Below are positions 17,916 to 26,446 of a stretch of 64,000 nucleotides of DNA, piece after piece. The position numbers were made by a program, and so were the translations under genes. The stretch's first letter is position 1; each line of letters starts with the position of its first letter. Under the pieces are notes generated by a model, which was not told the DNA's origin, made no database searches, and saw only the letters and a list, made by a program, of their open reading frames with translations. This stretch comes from Massilia sp. Root133 (lineage in GTDB: Bacteria; Pseudomonadota; Gammaproteobacteria; Burkholderiales; Burkholderiaceae_D), in contig NZ_LMEW01000034.1 in NCBI RefSeq assembly GCF_001426525.1, forward strand, positions 202,190-266,189, given 5' to 3'.

Positions 17916-19112
17916 ATGTCTCACAATCCACTCCAGGTGGCGCGCCGCGTCGACGCCATCGAACCCTTCCGCGTGATGGAAATGGTCAAGGCCGCGGCCA
18001 GCATGGTGCGCGCCGGCCAGGACGTCATCAGCATGAGCGTCGGCGAACCCGATTTCACGGCACCCGACGTGGTCGCCCGCGCCGCCATGGACGCGATCCA
18101 GCGCGGCGCCACGCAGTACACCGAATCGCTGGGCCTGCCCGCCCTGCGCGACGCCATCTCCGCGCACTATGCCCGCGCCTACGGCCTCGACATCTCGCCG
18201 CAGCGCATCGTCGTGACGGCGGGCGCGTCGGCCGGCCTGCTGCTGGCCTGCGCCGCGCTCGTGGCGGACGGCGACGAGATCCTGATGCCCGACCCGAGCT
18301 ATCCGTGCAACCGCCATTTCGTCAGCGCGTTCGGCGGCCGGGCCGTCCTCGTGCCGTCCGGCCCCGCCGAACGCTACCAGCTGACGGCGGCCCAGGTGGC
18401 CGGGCGCTGGACGGAACGCACGCGCGGCGTGATCGTCGCGTCGCCGTCGAACCCGACCGGCACGTCGATGACGCCGGCGCAGACGCGCGACGTGGTCGCG
18501 GCCGTCCGCGCGCGCGGCGGCTTCTCCATCGTCGACGAGATCTACCAGGGTCTCTATTACGGTGAAAAAGAAGGCGACCGCGCGACGAGCGCCCTGTCCT
18601 TCGGCGACGACGTCATCACCGTCAACAGCTTCTCGAAATACTTCAGCATGACGGGCTGGCGCCTGGGCTGGCTCGTGCTGCCGGAGTCGCTCGTGCCGGC
18701 CGTCGAAAAACTGGCGCAGAACCTGTTCATCTGCGCCCCCGCCATCGCCCAGCACGCGGCGCTGGCCGCCTTCCACGACGACGCCATCGCCATCTTCGAG
18801 GAGCGCCGCCGGGAATTCCGCCGCCGCCGCGACTTCCTCGTGCCGGCGCTGCGCGACCTCGGTTTCCAGGTGCCCGTGCTGCCGGACGGCGCCTTCTACG
18901 TGTATGCCGACATCACGCAGGTGAACCACCCGCTCGCGCACGACAGCAGCGCGTTCGGCATGGCCGTGCTGCGCGACGCGCTGGTCGCGCTCGTGCCGGG
19001 CGACGACTTCGGGTTCGCCGCGCCGAAGCAGCACGTGCGCTTTTCCTACGCGACGAAGTACGAGCGGATCGAGCAGGCGGTCGACCGCCTGGCGACACTG
19101 ATCAGGCGCTGA
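17916..19112 (+). CDS. Class I/II PLP-dependent aminotransferase
   Basis: 398-aa fold-type I aminotransferase of the aspartate/alanine type. The PLP-binding Lys is in NSFSKYFSMTGWRLGW. Other family marks are SVGEPDFTAPD near the N-terminus, TAGASAGLLLA (PLP phosphate loop), SPSNPTGTSM, DEIYQGLYY and VRFSYATKYE at the C-terminus (carboxylate-binding Arg). The family is firm; the amino acid used is not predictable from this. The ATG at 17916 begins the conserved N-terminus. Its last 11 bases overlap the end of the convergent histidine kinase gene. Confidence 0.9.
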   Translation: MSHNPLQVARRVDAIEPFRVMEMVKAAASMVRAGQDVISMSVGEPDFTAPDVVARAAMDAIQRGATQYTESLGLPALRDAISAHYARAYGLDISPQRIVVTAGASAGLLLACAALVADGDEILMPDPSYPCNRHFVSAFGGRAVLVPSGPAERYQLTAAQVAGRWTERTRGVIVASPSNPTGTSMTPAQTRDVVAAVRARGGFSIVDEIYQGLYYGEKEGDRATSALSFGDDVITVNSFSKYFSMTGWRLGWLVLPESLVPAVEKLAQNLFICAPAIAQHAALAAFHDDAIAIFEERRREFRRRRDFLVPALRDLGFQVPVLPDGAFYVYADITQVNHPLAHDSSAFGMAVLRDALVALVPGDDFGFAAPKQHVRFSYATKYERIEQAVDRLATLIRR

Positions 19113-20421
19113 CCGCGGCCGGGGCGTCGGCGACGACGGCGAGCAGCGCCGCGGCGCCCACCGGCTTGACGAGATAGCGGTCGAATCCGGCCGCGAAGCC
19201 GCGCGCCTCGTCGTCCGGCTGGCCGTAGCCCGTCAGCGCGATCGCATACGGACGGGCGCCTGCCTGTTGCGCGCGCAGGGCCTGCATCAGCCTGAGGCCG
19301 TCGAGTTCGGGCAGGCCGATGTCGCACACGATCACGTCCCACCGCTCCGCGAGCGCGCGCGCCAGGCCTGCCCGGCCGTCGCCGGCACAGACGACGTCAT
19401 GTCCTTCCGCCGCGAGGATGTCGGCCAGCGTGGCGCTGGCATCCGCATTGTCTTCCACGAGCAGGATGCGGCGGCGCGGCGTGGCCCGGGGCGGCTCGGA
19501 CCGGACCGGCGCCGCGGGCAGGCCGGCGGCGCGCGGCAGGCGCACCGTGAAGCGGCTGCCGCGGCCGGGACCGTCGCTGTGGGCCTCCACCGTCCCGCGG
19601 TGCATGCCCACGAGGTTGCGCACGACGTTCAGGCCCACGCCAAGCCCGCCCTCGGACCGGGCCAGCGAGCGCGGGCCCTGCGTGAACAGGTCGAAGATAT
19701 AGGGCAGCACCTCGGGCGCGATGCCCGTGCCGTCGTCGGAGATGGTCACCACGATCTGGTCGGGATCGGCGTGCGCGGCGAGCCGCAGCCGGCCGCCGTC
19801 GCCCGTGTACTTCGACGCATTGCCGAGCAGGTTCGTGAACACCTGCGCGAGGCGCACCTTGTCGCCTTCCACCGCGACCGCCGCCGCCGGCAGTTCGACG
19901 TCCAGCGCCTGGCCGCGCTCCAGGATGCGCGGCTGCACTGTTTCGACGGCGTGGCGCAGCACGTCGGCCAGCGCCAGCGTCTCGACCGCCAGCCTGATCT
20001 TGCCGCTGCTGAGCCGGGCCGCGTCGAGCAGGTCGTCGAGCAGGCGCGCCATGTGGTCGACCTGGCGCGTGATGACGCTCGCCAGGCGCAGCTGCTGCGG
20101 CGCGGCGCCCGCGTCGCGTTCGAGCAGCGATGCGGCCATCGCGAGCGGCGACAGCGGGTTGCGCAGCTCGTGCGCCAGCATCGCGAGGAATTCGTTCTGG
20201 CGGCGGTTGACGGCTTCCGCGTCTTCGCGCTGGTCCTCGGCGTTGAAGGTGGCGAGGACGAGGTTCTCGTTCGCTTCGCGCAGCCGGGCCACGTCCTCTT
20301 CCAGCGCGCGGATGCGGTCCAGCAGCAGCGCCTCGCCGGGTGAGGCGCCCACGCTCTGGTGCGAGAGTGCTTGCAGGGAACGCTGTTCCGAAACAGGGGG
20401 CTGTTGCTGGTACGTTCCCAT
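19102..20421 (-). CDS. Hybrid histidine kinase of the KaiC operon
   Basis: 439-aa soluble kinase without a recognisable sensor domain. The first 75 residues are a low-complexity start plus a coiled coil (LLLDRIRALEEDVARLREAN). HisKA follows with H84 in LAMLAHELRNPLSPL, then HATPase with NLLGNASKYTGDGG, SDDGTGI and GGLGVGL. The C-terminal receiver (about 318-439) has LLVEDNADAS, phospho-Asp D367 in VIVCDIGLPELDGL, LTGYG and K419. The gene starts 8 bases after the kaiC-like stop, so it is the last gene of a three-gene operon. I infer that the KaiC homologue provides the input that the kinase lacks, by analogy with KaiC-SasA; the sequence does not show direct binding. Confidence 0.9.
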   Translation of the reverse strand: MGTYQQQPPVSEQRSLQALSHQSVGASPGEALLLDRIRALEEDVARLREANENLVLATFNAEDQREDAEAVNRRQNEFLAMLAHELRNPLSPLAMAASLLERDAGAAPQQLRLASVITRQVDHMARLLDDLLDAARLSSGKIRLAVETLALADVLRHAVETVQPRILERGQALDVELPAAAVAVEGDKVRLAQVFTNLLGNASKYTGDGGRLRLAAHADPDQIVVTISDDGTGIAPEVLPYIFDLFTQGPRSLARSEGGLGVGLNVVRNLVGMHRGTVEAHSDGPGRGSRFTVRLPRAAGLPAAPVRSEPPRATPRRRILLVEDNADASATLADILAAEGHDVVCAGDGRAGLARALAERWDVIVCDIGLPELDGLRLMQALRAQQAGARPYAIALTGYGQPDDEARGFAAGFDRYLVKPVGAAALLAVVADAPAAVSA

Positions 20422-20429
20422 CGTCGTCC

Positions 20430-21890
20430 TCAGTTGTGCGGCGGGCGCCGCGTCGGAAAGCCCGACATCAGGGCATCGAGTTCCGTCGCCTGCGGATCGA
20501 CTTCGATGCCCTTGTCGGTGATGCGGTATTCGCGCAGCTCGTTGCTGTGGTCCGTGCCGCGCACCTTCACCACCGTCATGAACTTGCAGATGTGTCCCTC
20601 GATTTCGGCGAAGCGCATCGACAGCACCGCGTCGGCCAGGAAGCACAGGTTGTCGATCGAGAAGCGCCAGTTCGGCGTGTTGTCCTCATAGCCGACGGTG
20701 ATGAGGGCAGTGACGCCGCGCCGCGCCAGCAGCGACAGCGTGCGCAGCACGGACACGCGCAGGTCGTAGCGGAATTCCGGCGCGAGATACAGGCCGATCT
20801 CCGACAGCGAATCGATCACGACGCGCGTCGCGCCGGTGCGGTCGATCGCCTCCGTCAGCTGGTCCAGCAATTCCTCGACCGTGAGCGACAGCGACAGCGA
20901 TTGCAGCACCGTCACCTGGCCTCCCTGCACCATCTTGACCAGTTCCGCGTTGTGCAGGCGCGCCGTGTGTTTTTCGAAGAACACGGCGACGCCCTTCTCG
21001 CCCTGCTCCGCCCCGGCCTGCAGGAAGCGCGTGCCGAGGATCGTCTTGCCGATCCCCGTGGGGCCGGAGACGAGCATCGTGTGGCCCAGGGGCAGGCCGC
21101 CGTGCAGCATGTCGTCCAGGCCCGCGACGCCGGTCGGAATGCGGGCCGGATCGGCGGCGATGGTCAGGTAGGCCTCGGGCTGCGGCGTGAGCAGGCGCGG
21201 GTAGACGCGGATGCCGTCGTCCGTGATGCGCAAGGTGTGCGCGCCCGCCATGTGGGCCTGGCCGCGCATCTTGATGATGCGGATCTTGCGCACCACCGCG
21301 TCCTCGTCCAGGTTGTGCGACAGCGCGATCATGCCGTCGGCCACTGTGATGATCGGGTTGGCCTCGACGTCGGCCTGGCTGTATTCGCCGATCAGGAACG
21401 TGGTCGCCTGCCACGTGGCCATGCGCGAGCCCAGCTCCTGGATGAAGTGCTGCAGGTCCCACAGGCCCTCGTTGCCGCTGCGCGCCGTCTGCACGACGGA
21501 GCGGAACGAATCGACGAACACGAGGCTCGGGCCGAAGTCCTCCACTTCGCGCATGATCCGTTCCAGCACGCCGCTGAAGTCGCCGGCGCGCAGGTCGTCG
21601 GCCAGGTTGACGTAGCGGACGGCGGGTCCGACCTTGTCCATGTCGAAGAACGAGAACTGCTGCTGGTAGCGCAGCATCTTCAGCGGCGGTTCGCCCAGCA
21701 CCGTGAAGAACAGCGCGCGCCGCTGTTCGCTCGCGAGCGCAAACATGATCTGGTGCGCGAGCGTCGTCTTGCCGCTGCCGGGCGCACCCGCGATCAGCGT
21801 GAACGAAAACTCGGTCAGGCCGCCGCCCAGAAGCACATCGAGCCCTGGCACACCGGTGCTCAGTTTCTCCAGGGTTACTTTTCCGCTCAT
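20430..21890 (-). CDS. KaiC-like double-domain RecA-fold ATPase
   Basis: 486 aa with two tandem KaiC domains. CI has Walker A GAPGSGKTT (K41) and Walker B SLVFVDSF. CII has Walker A GPTGIGKT (K282) and Walker B RVVIDSLSE. The C-terminal part keeps the KaiC pattern KVRGTDHSNELREYRITDKG. Aligned by eye on this block, the phosphorylated Ser431/Thr432 of cyanobacterial KaiC correspond to C416/F417, and Thr426 to S411. The paired catalytic Glu are reduced to GE (E67) in CI and EK (E306-K307) in CII. It overlaps the preceding 131-aa gene by four bases and is followed by a hybrid kinase. No kaiA or kaiB is in the window. It is probably an ATP-dependent signalling switch rather than a clock phosphoprotein. 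Confidence 0.9.
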   Translation of the reverse strand: MSGKVTLEKLSTGVPGLDVLLGGGLTEFSFTLIAGAPGSGKTTLAHQIMFALASEQRRALFFTVLGEPPLKMLRYQQQFSFFDMDKVGPAVRYVNLADDLRAGDFSGVLERIMREVEDFGPSLVFVDSFRSVVQTARSGNEGLWDLQHFIQELGSRMATWQATTFLIGEYSQADVEANPIITVADGMIALSHNLDEDAVVRKIRIIKMRGQAHMAGAHTLRITDDGIRVYPRLLTPQPEAYLTIAADPARIPTGVAGLDDMLHGGLPLGHTMLVSGPTGIGKTILGTRFLQAGAEQGEKGVAVFFEKHTARLHNAELVKMVQGGQVTVLQSLSLSLTVEELLDQLTEAIDRTGATRVVIDSLSEIGLYLAPEFRYDLRVSVLRTLSLLARRGVTALITVGYEDNTPNWRFSIDNLCFLADAVLSMRFAEIEGHICKFMTVVKVRGTDHSNELREYRITDKGIEVDPQATELDALMSGFPTRRPPHN

Positions 21891-22282
21891 TGCTTGTGCT
21901 CCTCCTGATTCTTTTGCGGCGTGCCGTCCGCACCGGTTTCGGACAGCAGCCGTGCCGTCAACGCGGGGCCGATGAGGGTCCCCAGCTGCCGCACGAACAG
22001 ACCCATCAATTCATCGTGTGTCGCGGCCGCTTCCCGGGGGTCCGCCGCCGCCAGGTCTTGCTCGAGAGCGGTCAGCAGCAGCGTGCTCGTGCGGCGCGTG
22101 GCGTCGACGCTGAGCCACGCCCGCGGCGGCGCCAGCAGCCGCGCCGAGCGCGTGAACAACGCGACGAAACCGCCTTCGCCAATCAGCGGCACCAACTGCC
22201 GGCCCAGGCGCGACCAGGGCCGGATCAGCGGCGCGGCATGATCGGCGGGAGCCGGTTGCGCTCTGTTTTCGTCTTTATCCAT
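21887..22282 (-). CDS. Unknown 131-aa protein, first gene of the KaiC operon
   Basis: Not recognised. The product starts MDKDENRAQPAPADH and is followed by a helical, Leu/Ala/Arg-rich body (ALFTRSARLLAPPRAWL; LGTLIGPALTARLLSETG) and a charged tail. It has no membrane segment or signal peptide and no resemblance to KaiA, KaiB or LabA that I can see. Its stop overlaps the KaiC-like start (ATGA at 21887-21890), which implies translational coupling and a shared function. The start codon lacks an obvious Shine-Dalgarno, so the N-terminus is less certain. The short helical body would suit an adaptor for KaiC or the kinase, which is inference. Confidence 0.7.
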   Translation of the reverse strand: MDKDENRAQPAPADHAAPLIRPWSRLGRQLVPLIGEGGFVALFTRSARLLAPPRAWLSVDATRRTSTLLLTALEQDLAAADPREAAATHDELMGLFVRQLGTLIGPALTARLLSETGADGTPQKNQEEHKQ

Positions 22283-22328
22283 GCAGGGGTGGTGTCGGGG
22301 TTGTCATGCCATGCGGCGTGGCCTCGGC

Positions 22329-22356
22329 TTGGCACGTCCGTTCTACCGATTATAAC
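22329..22356 (+). promoter_or_regulatory. sigma70-type promoter for the M28 peptidase gene
   Basis: TTGGCA (22329-22334), 16-base spacer, TATAAC (22351-22356), about 100 bases before the start codon. The same spot reads TATAAT on the minus strand (22349-22354), so the divergent KaiC operon could share it, although I see no good minus-strand -35. Confidence 0.6.
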
Positions 22357-22455
22357 GTGAATGCATGGTTAATTTTTTTAATAGAGTGTCAATACGGACA
22401 ACGTGCGACGCCCGGTGCTACCATCGCGCTTTGTATCGATCATGAGCCGTTCACC

Positions 22456-24072
22456 ATGCTTTTCCGTACCAGTGTCGCTTCCTTGCTCCTCGCCGCCGCA
22501 GGCGCCGCGCATGCCCAGTCCGCCCCTCCCGTGGCCGAGGCACCGCTGCGCGCCCACCTGTCCTTTCTCGCCGACGACCTGCTGGAAGGCCGCGGCACGG
22601 GCCAGCGCGGCGGCGAACTGACCGTGCGCTACCTCGAGACCCAGGCCGCCGTGCTGGGCCTGAAGCCGCTGGCGGACGGCGGCTACCGCCAGAAGGTCGA
22701 ACTGATCGGCCAGAAGACGCTGCCCGCCAGCCAGCTGCGCTTCGTGGCCGGCGGCCGCGTGCTGTTGGCCACGTTCGGCCAGGACGTGGTGTTCGGCAAC
22801 GCCAACGGCAACGCGGCCACGCGCGTGTCGGCGCCCCTCGTGTTCGTCGGCTACGGCATCGACGCGCCCGACGAACGCTGGAACGATTTCCTCGGCGCCG
22901 ACGTGAAGGGCAAGGTGCTCGTCGCGATGGTCAACGATCCGCAGCCGACCGGCGCGGAGCCGGACCGCTTCGGCGGCAAGTCGCTCACGTGGTACGGCCG
23001 CTGGACGTACAAGTTCGAGGAAGCCGTGCGCCAGGGCGCGGCGGGCATCCTGCTGATCCACACGACGCCGTCCGCGTCGTATCCGTGGAGCGTCCCGGCC
23101 AACAGCTTCTCGCACGAGCAGTTCCACCTGGCGGGCAAAGGCAACGCGCTGCAGGGCTGGATCAGCGAAGACATGGCGCGGACGCTCCTCGCGGCCAGCG
23201 GCCAGGACCTCGACCGCCTGCGCGCCGCGGCCGAGGTGCGCGGCTTCAGGCCGGTGCCGCTCGCGGCCAGCGTCGAGGCCGACGTGAAGAGTGCCGTGCG
23301 CACCGTCGTCGAGTACAACGTGGCCGGCATCGTGCCCGGCACCGATCCGAAGCTGCGCGACCAGGCCGTGATCTATTCCGCGCACTGGGACCACCTGGGG
23401 ATCGATCCGGACAACGGCAAGCCGGACCACATCTGGAACGGCGCCATCGACAACGGCTCCGGCACGGCCGCCCTGCTCGCGATGGCGCAGGCCGCCGTCA
23501 AGCGTCCGGCCAGGCGCACGCAGATCTTCCTGTGGCCCTGCGCGGAAGAACAAGGCCTGCTGGGCAGCCTGGCGTATGTGCGCCATCCCGTGTGGCCGCT
23601 GGCAAAGACGGCCGCGGACCTGAACCTGGACAGCATGAACTTCGTCGGCCGCACGCGCGACATGGGCGTGGCCGGCGCCGAACGCAGCTCGCTGTACGCG
23701 ACGTCCGCCACGGTCGCGAAGGCGATGGGCCTGGGCCTGGCCGCACCGGTGCCGGACCTCGGCGGCGCCTACTTCCGCGCCGACCACTTCAACTTCGCCA
23801 AGGCCGGCGTCCCCGCGTTCAACGTCGGCTCGGCCGTGTTCTCCGGCGACGGCCATTTCGACTTCGAGCATGACCAGTCCGCGGAAGGCGCGAAGATGCG
23901 CGCATTCACCGAGGACTACCACCAGGTCAGCGACCAGTACGACCCGTCCTGGGATTTGTCCGGCATGGTGCAGCAGGCGCAGTTCACCCTGAATCTCGGC
24001 TATGCGGTCGCGAATGCGCCGACGATGCCGACCTGGAAGGCGGGCGAGGCGTACGGCAAAGTCAAGCGTTGA
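22456..24072 (+). CDS. Exported M28-family metallopeptidase
   Basis: 538 aa with a signal peptide (MLFRTSVASLLLAAAGAAHA, cleavage before QS). A PA-like insert lies between about residues 130 and 260, as in many M28 aminopeptidases. The zinc site can be traced: H and D in SAHWDHLG, bridging D in GAIDNGSG, catalytic/ligand Glu pair in CAEEQGLLG, D in LNLDSMN and the last His in DYHQVSDQYD. It is predicted to be a periplasmic or secreted aminopeptidase with two zinc ions. The start at 22456 is the first Met that gives a signal peptide. A second exported peptidase-like gene follows on the same strand after 103 bases. Confidence 0.9.
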   Translation: MLFRTSVASLLLAAAGAAHAQSAPPVAEAPLRAHLSFLADDLLEGRGTGQRGGELTVRYLETQAAVLGLKPLADGGYRQKVELIGQKTLPASQLRFVAGGRVLLATFGQDVVFGNANGNAATRVSAPLVFVGYGIDAPDERWNDFLGADVKGKVLVAMVNDPQPTGAEPDRFGGKSLTWYGRWTYKFEEAVRQGAAGILLIHTTPSASYPWSVPANSFSHEQFHLAGKGNALQGWISEDMARTLLAASGQDLDRLRAAAEVRGFRPVPLAASVEADVKSAVRTVVEYNVAGIVPGTDPKLRDQAVIYSAHWDHLGIDPDNGKPDHIWNGAIDNGSGTAALLAMAQAAVKRPARRTQIFLWPCAEEQGLLGSLAYVRHPVWPLAKTAADLNLDSMNFVGRTRDMGVAGAERSSLYATSATVAKAMGLGLAAPVPDLGGAYFRADHFNFAKAGVPAFNVGSAVFSGDGHFDFEHDQSAEGAKMRAFTEDYHQVSDQYDPSWDLSGMVQQAQFTLNLGYAVANAPTMPTWKAGEAYGKVKR

Positions 24073-24121
24073 AGGGTTACCAAAATGCGACTGGCTTCGG
24101 CCCGGTCCGGCGGGTAATATC

Positions 24122-24152
24122 GTGAGTCGAGGCAATACCCTGCCTCGCTCAC
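24122..24152 (+). other. Bulged inverted repeat before the DUF885 gene
   Basis: GTGAG-T-CGAGGCA (24122-24134), loop ATACCC, TGCCTCGCTCAC (24141-24152): a 12-bp stem with one bulged T, 23 bases before the start codon. It has no U-run. It could be an operator or a 5'-UTR structure. Confidence 0.5.
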
Positions 24153-24175
24153 GACACCTCGACCACAGGACCACC

Positions 24176-25972
24176 ATGAAGCAGACCTTGCTCGCCGCCG
24201 CCCTTTCCCTCGCCCTGTCCGCGCAGTTCGCGCCTGTCGACGCCCTCGCCGCGCCCGTTGCCGCCAAGGCGGCCGCAAAGGCCGACGCGCGTTTCCAGGC
24301 CATCTACAAGGCAGAGTGGCAGTGGCGTGTCAAGCAGCGGCTCGCGTGGGACGAGGACGAGCCGCGCGACGTCCGCGACGCGCTGCCGAAGGTCGACGCG
24401 CGCACGCAGGCCGCGCGCCTGGCGATGTGGGAAGGCGTGCTGCGCCAGCTGGACGGCATCCGCGCGGCGGACCTCTCGCGCGCCGAGCAGATCAACCATG
24501 CCGTGTACCGCGCGCAGATCGCCGCGTTCGTCGCGGCGCAGCGCTTCCGCGAATACGAGCAGCCCGTGAATGCGGACAGCGCGTTCTGGTCCGACATCGC
24601 CTACATCGCGCGCCGCCCGCTGAAGAACGCGGAAGAATACCGCGCCTACCTCGCCCAGTTGGCCGACCTGCCCCGCTACTTCGGCCAGGAACTGGACAAT
24701 ATGCGCGCCGGTCTCGCGCGCGGGTTCACGCCGCCGCAGGTGACCCTGGCCGGGCGCGACGCGCCGCTCCTCAATATCGTGAACGCGAAGGCGCCGGAAG
24801 ACACGGTGTGGTACACGCCGTTCAAGGAGATGCCGGCGACGATTTCGATGGACGAGCAGGCGCGCCTGCGCGCGCAAGGCATCGCGCTGATCGGCAGTGC
24901 CGTGAAGCCCGCGTACGCGCAAGCCCTGCAGTTCTTCCGCGACGAGTACGTGCCGAAGGCGCGCACGACGCTCGCCGCCGAGCGCCTGCCGGACGGGAAG
25001 GCGTATTACCAGTCGAAGATCGTCGAGTACACGACCACGGACATGACGGCGCAGCAGATCCACCAGATCGGGCTGTCCGAGATGGCGAAGATCCGCGCCG
25101 ACATGCAGCAGACGATGGTCAAGGCGGGGTTCAAGGGCGACCTGCCCGCCTTCCTCGCTTTCCTGCGCAGCGACCCGCAGTTCTACGCGAAGACGCCGGA
25201 AGAACTGCTGATGCGCGCCGCGTGGATTTCCAAGAAATTCGACGGCAAGGCCGACCAGTACTTCGGCTACCTGCCGCGCCGCCGCTTCGCCATCGTGCCC
25301 GTCCCGCCGGACCAGGCGCCGTACTACACGTCGGCGCGCGGCGGTCCGGGCATCTACCTCGTCAACACGTACAACCTGCCGGCGCGCGCGCTGTACAGCC
25401 TCCCCGCGCTGACCCTGCACGAATCGGCGCCGGGCCACGCGTTCCAGATGCCGGTGGCGCTGGAACAGCAGGGCGTGCCGCCGTTCCGCCGCGCCTACAT
25501 TTCGGCGTACGGCGAAGGCTGGGCGCTGTATTGCGAGCGCCTGGGCAGCGAGATGGGGATGTACGAGACGCCCTACGAAACGTTCGGCATGCTGAGCTAC
25601 CAGGCCTGGCGCGCGAGCCGCCTCGTCGTCGACACGGGCATCCACGCGCTGGGCTGGACGCGCGAACAGGCGCAGGCCTACCTGCACGACAACACGGCGC
25701 TGTCCGACCACGAGATCGAGACGGAGGTCGACCGCTACATCTCCTGGCCGGGGCAGGCGCTGTCGTACTACCTGGGCGAGATGGCGATCGTCGAATCACG
25801 CCGGAAGGCCGAGGCGGCGCTGGGCGACAGGTTCGACATCCGCGCGTTCCACGACACGGTGCTGCAGCTCGGGGCCGTGCCGCTGCCCGTGCTGAAGGCG
25901 CGGATCGATACGTTCATCGCGGACGGCGGGAAGTCGCCGTATGAAGACGTCAAGCGGCCGGCATCAAAATAA
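24176..25972 (+). CDS. Exported DUF885-family protein (metallopeptidase-like)
   Basis: 598 aa with a signal peptide (MKQTLLAAALSLALSAQFAP, cleavage near ALA-AP). The DUF885 signature is present: the zinc-type motif LHESAPGHAFQ, followed about 25-30 residues later by YGEGWALYCERLG, arranged like the HExxH plus distal Glu of gluzincins but with the family's HESxPGH variant. AGGA stands 5 bases before the ATG. It lies downstream of the M28 gene, so both may serve extracellular or periplasmic peptide breakdown, matching the POT peptide symporter nearby. Substrate unknown. Its last nine bases overlap the convergent next gene. Confidence 0.85.
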   Translation: MKQTLLAAALSLALSAQFAPVDALAAPVAAKAAAKADARFQAIYKAEWQWRVKQRLAWDEDEPRDVRDALPKVDARTQAARLAMWEGVLRQLDGIRAADLSRAEQINHAVYRAQIAAFVAAQRFREYEQPVNADSAFWSDIAYIARRPLKNAEEYRAYLAQLADLPRYFGQELDNMRAGLARGFTPPQVTLAGRDAPLLNIVNAKAPEDTVWYTPFKEMPATISMDEQARLRAQGIALIGSAVKPAYAQALQFFRDEYVPKARTTLAAERLPDGKAYYQSKIVEYTTTDMTAQQIHQIGLSEMAKIRADMQQTMVKAGFKGDLPAFLAFLRSDPQFYAKTPEELLMRAAWISKKFDGKADQYFGYLPRRRFAIVPVPPDQAPYYTSARGGPGIYLVNTYNLPARALYSLPALTLHESAPGHAFQMPVALEQQGVPPFRRAYISAYGEGWALYCERLGSEMGMYETPYETFGMLSYQAWRASRLVVDTGIHALGWTREQAQAYLHDNTALSDHEIETEVDRYISWPGQALSYYLGEMAIVESRRKAEAALGDRFDIRAFHDTVLQLGAVPLPVLKARIDTFIADGGKSPYEDVKRPASK

Positions 25973-26446
25973 TTTGACCTTCAGCTGCACCGAGATGCCG
26001 CCGTACAGGCGATCCTTGTACGACGGGATCACGCCGACATTCACGCCCACGCGTCGATACTCGTACGTGAACGTGGGCACGACGGCCGGGAACCAGCCGC
26101 GGTCGCGCATCTTCGGATACCCGTCGAACAGCGCGATCGCCGCGCCGAGGCGCACGGGACCCAGCGCATACGGCTGCCAGAGAACACCCGCGTAATTCGA
26201 GTAATAGCGGTCGCTGTTGACGAAGCGCCCGGCGGCGGCCGCCATCGTGCCGGAGAAGCGGTATTCGACGCCGACGCCGCGGTTGCCGCCGTTGAGGTTC
26301 TTGTCGCGGTCGAAGTGGTAGGTCGCGAAGCCGCTGTCGATCCACAGCTCGCTCTTCGGGTCGGCGTCGATCTTCGTGAACAGGTCGTCGGCGTGCGCGC
26401 CGGTGCCGAGCAACGCCAGCAAGGCGAAAAGAGTGTGCGGCTTCAA
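25964..26446 (-). CDS. Small outer-membrane beta-barrel protein, PagP-like architecture
   Basis: 160 aa. The signal peptide is KPHTLFALLALLGTGAHA with cleavage before DD. The mature part is built of alternating hydrophobic/polar strands rich in Gly, Tyr and Phe and ends ...ISVQLKVKLF, with a terminal Phe, as in outer-membrane barrels. The size and a TYHF segment followed by a SDRYYSN segment recall PagP-type lipid A acyltransferases, but this resemblance is weak and is not enough for a name. The start codon is TTG (26444-26446), overlapping the def stop by four bases (TTGA). It is therefore the last gene of the smc-to-def operon. The C-terminus overlaps the DUF885 gene tail. Confidence 0.7.
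   Translation of the reverse strand: MKPHTLFALLALLGTGAHADDLFTKIDADPKSELWIDSGFATYHFDRDKNLNGGNRGVGVEYRFSGTMAAAAGRFVNSDRYYSNYAGVLWQPYALGPVRLGAAIALFDGYPKMRDRGWFPAVVPTFTYEYRRVGVNVGVIPSYKDRLYGGISVQLKVKLF

Noticed and set aside
21887..22282. Possible KaiB for the KaiC homologue
   Set aside because: KaiB is about 100 residues with a thioredoxin-like beta-alpha-beta start; this protein is helical and shows no such pattern.
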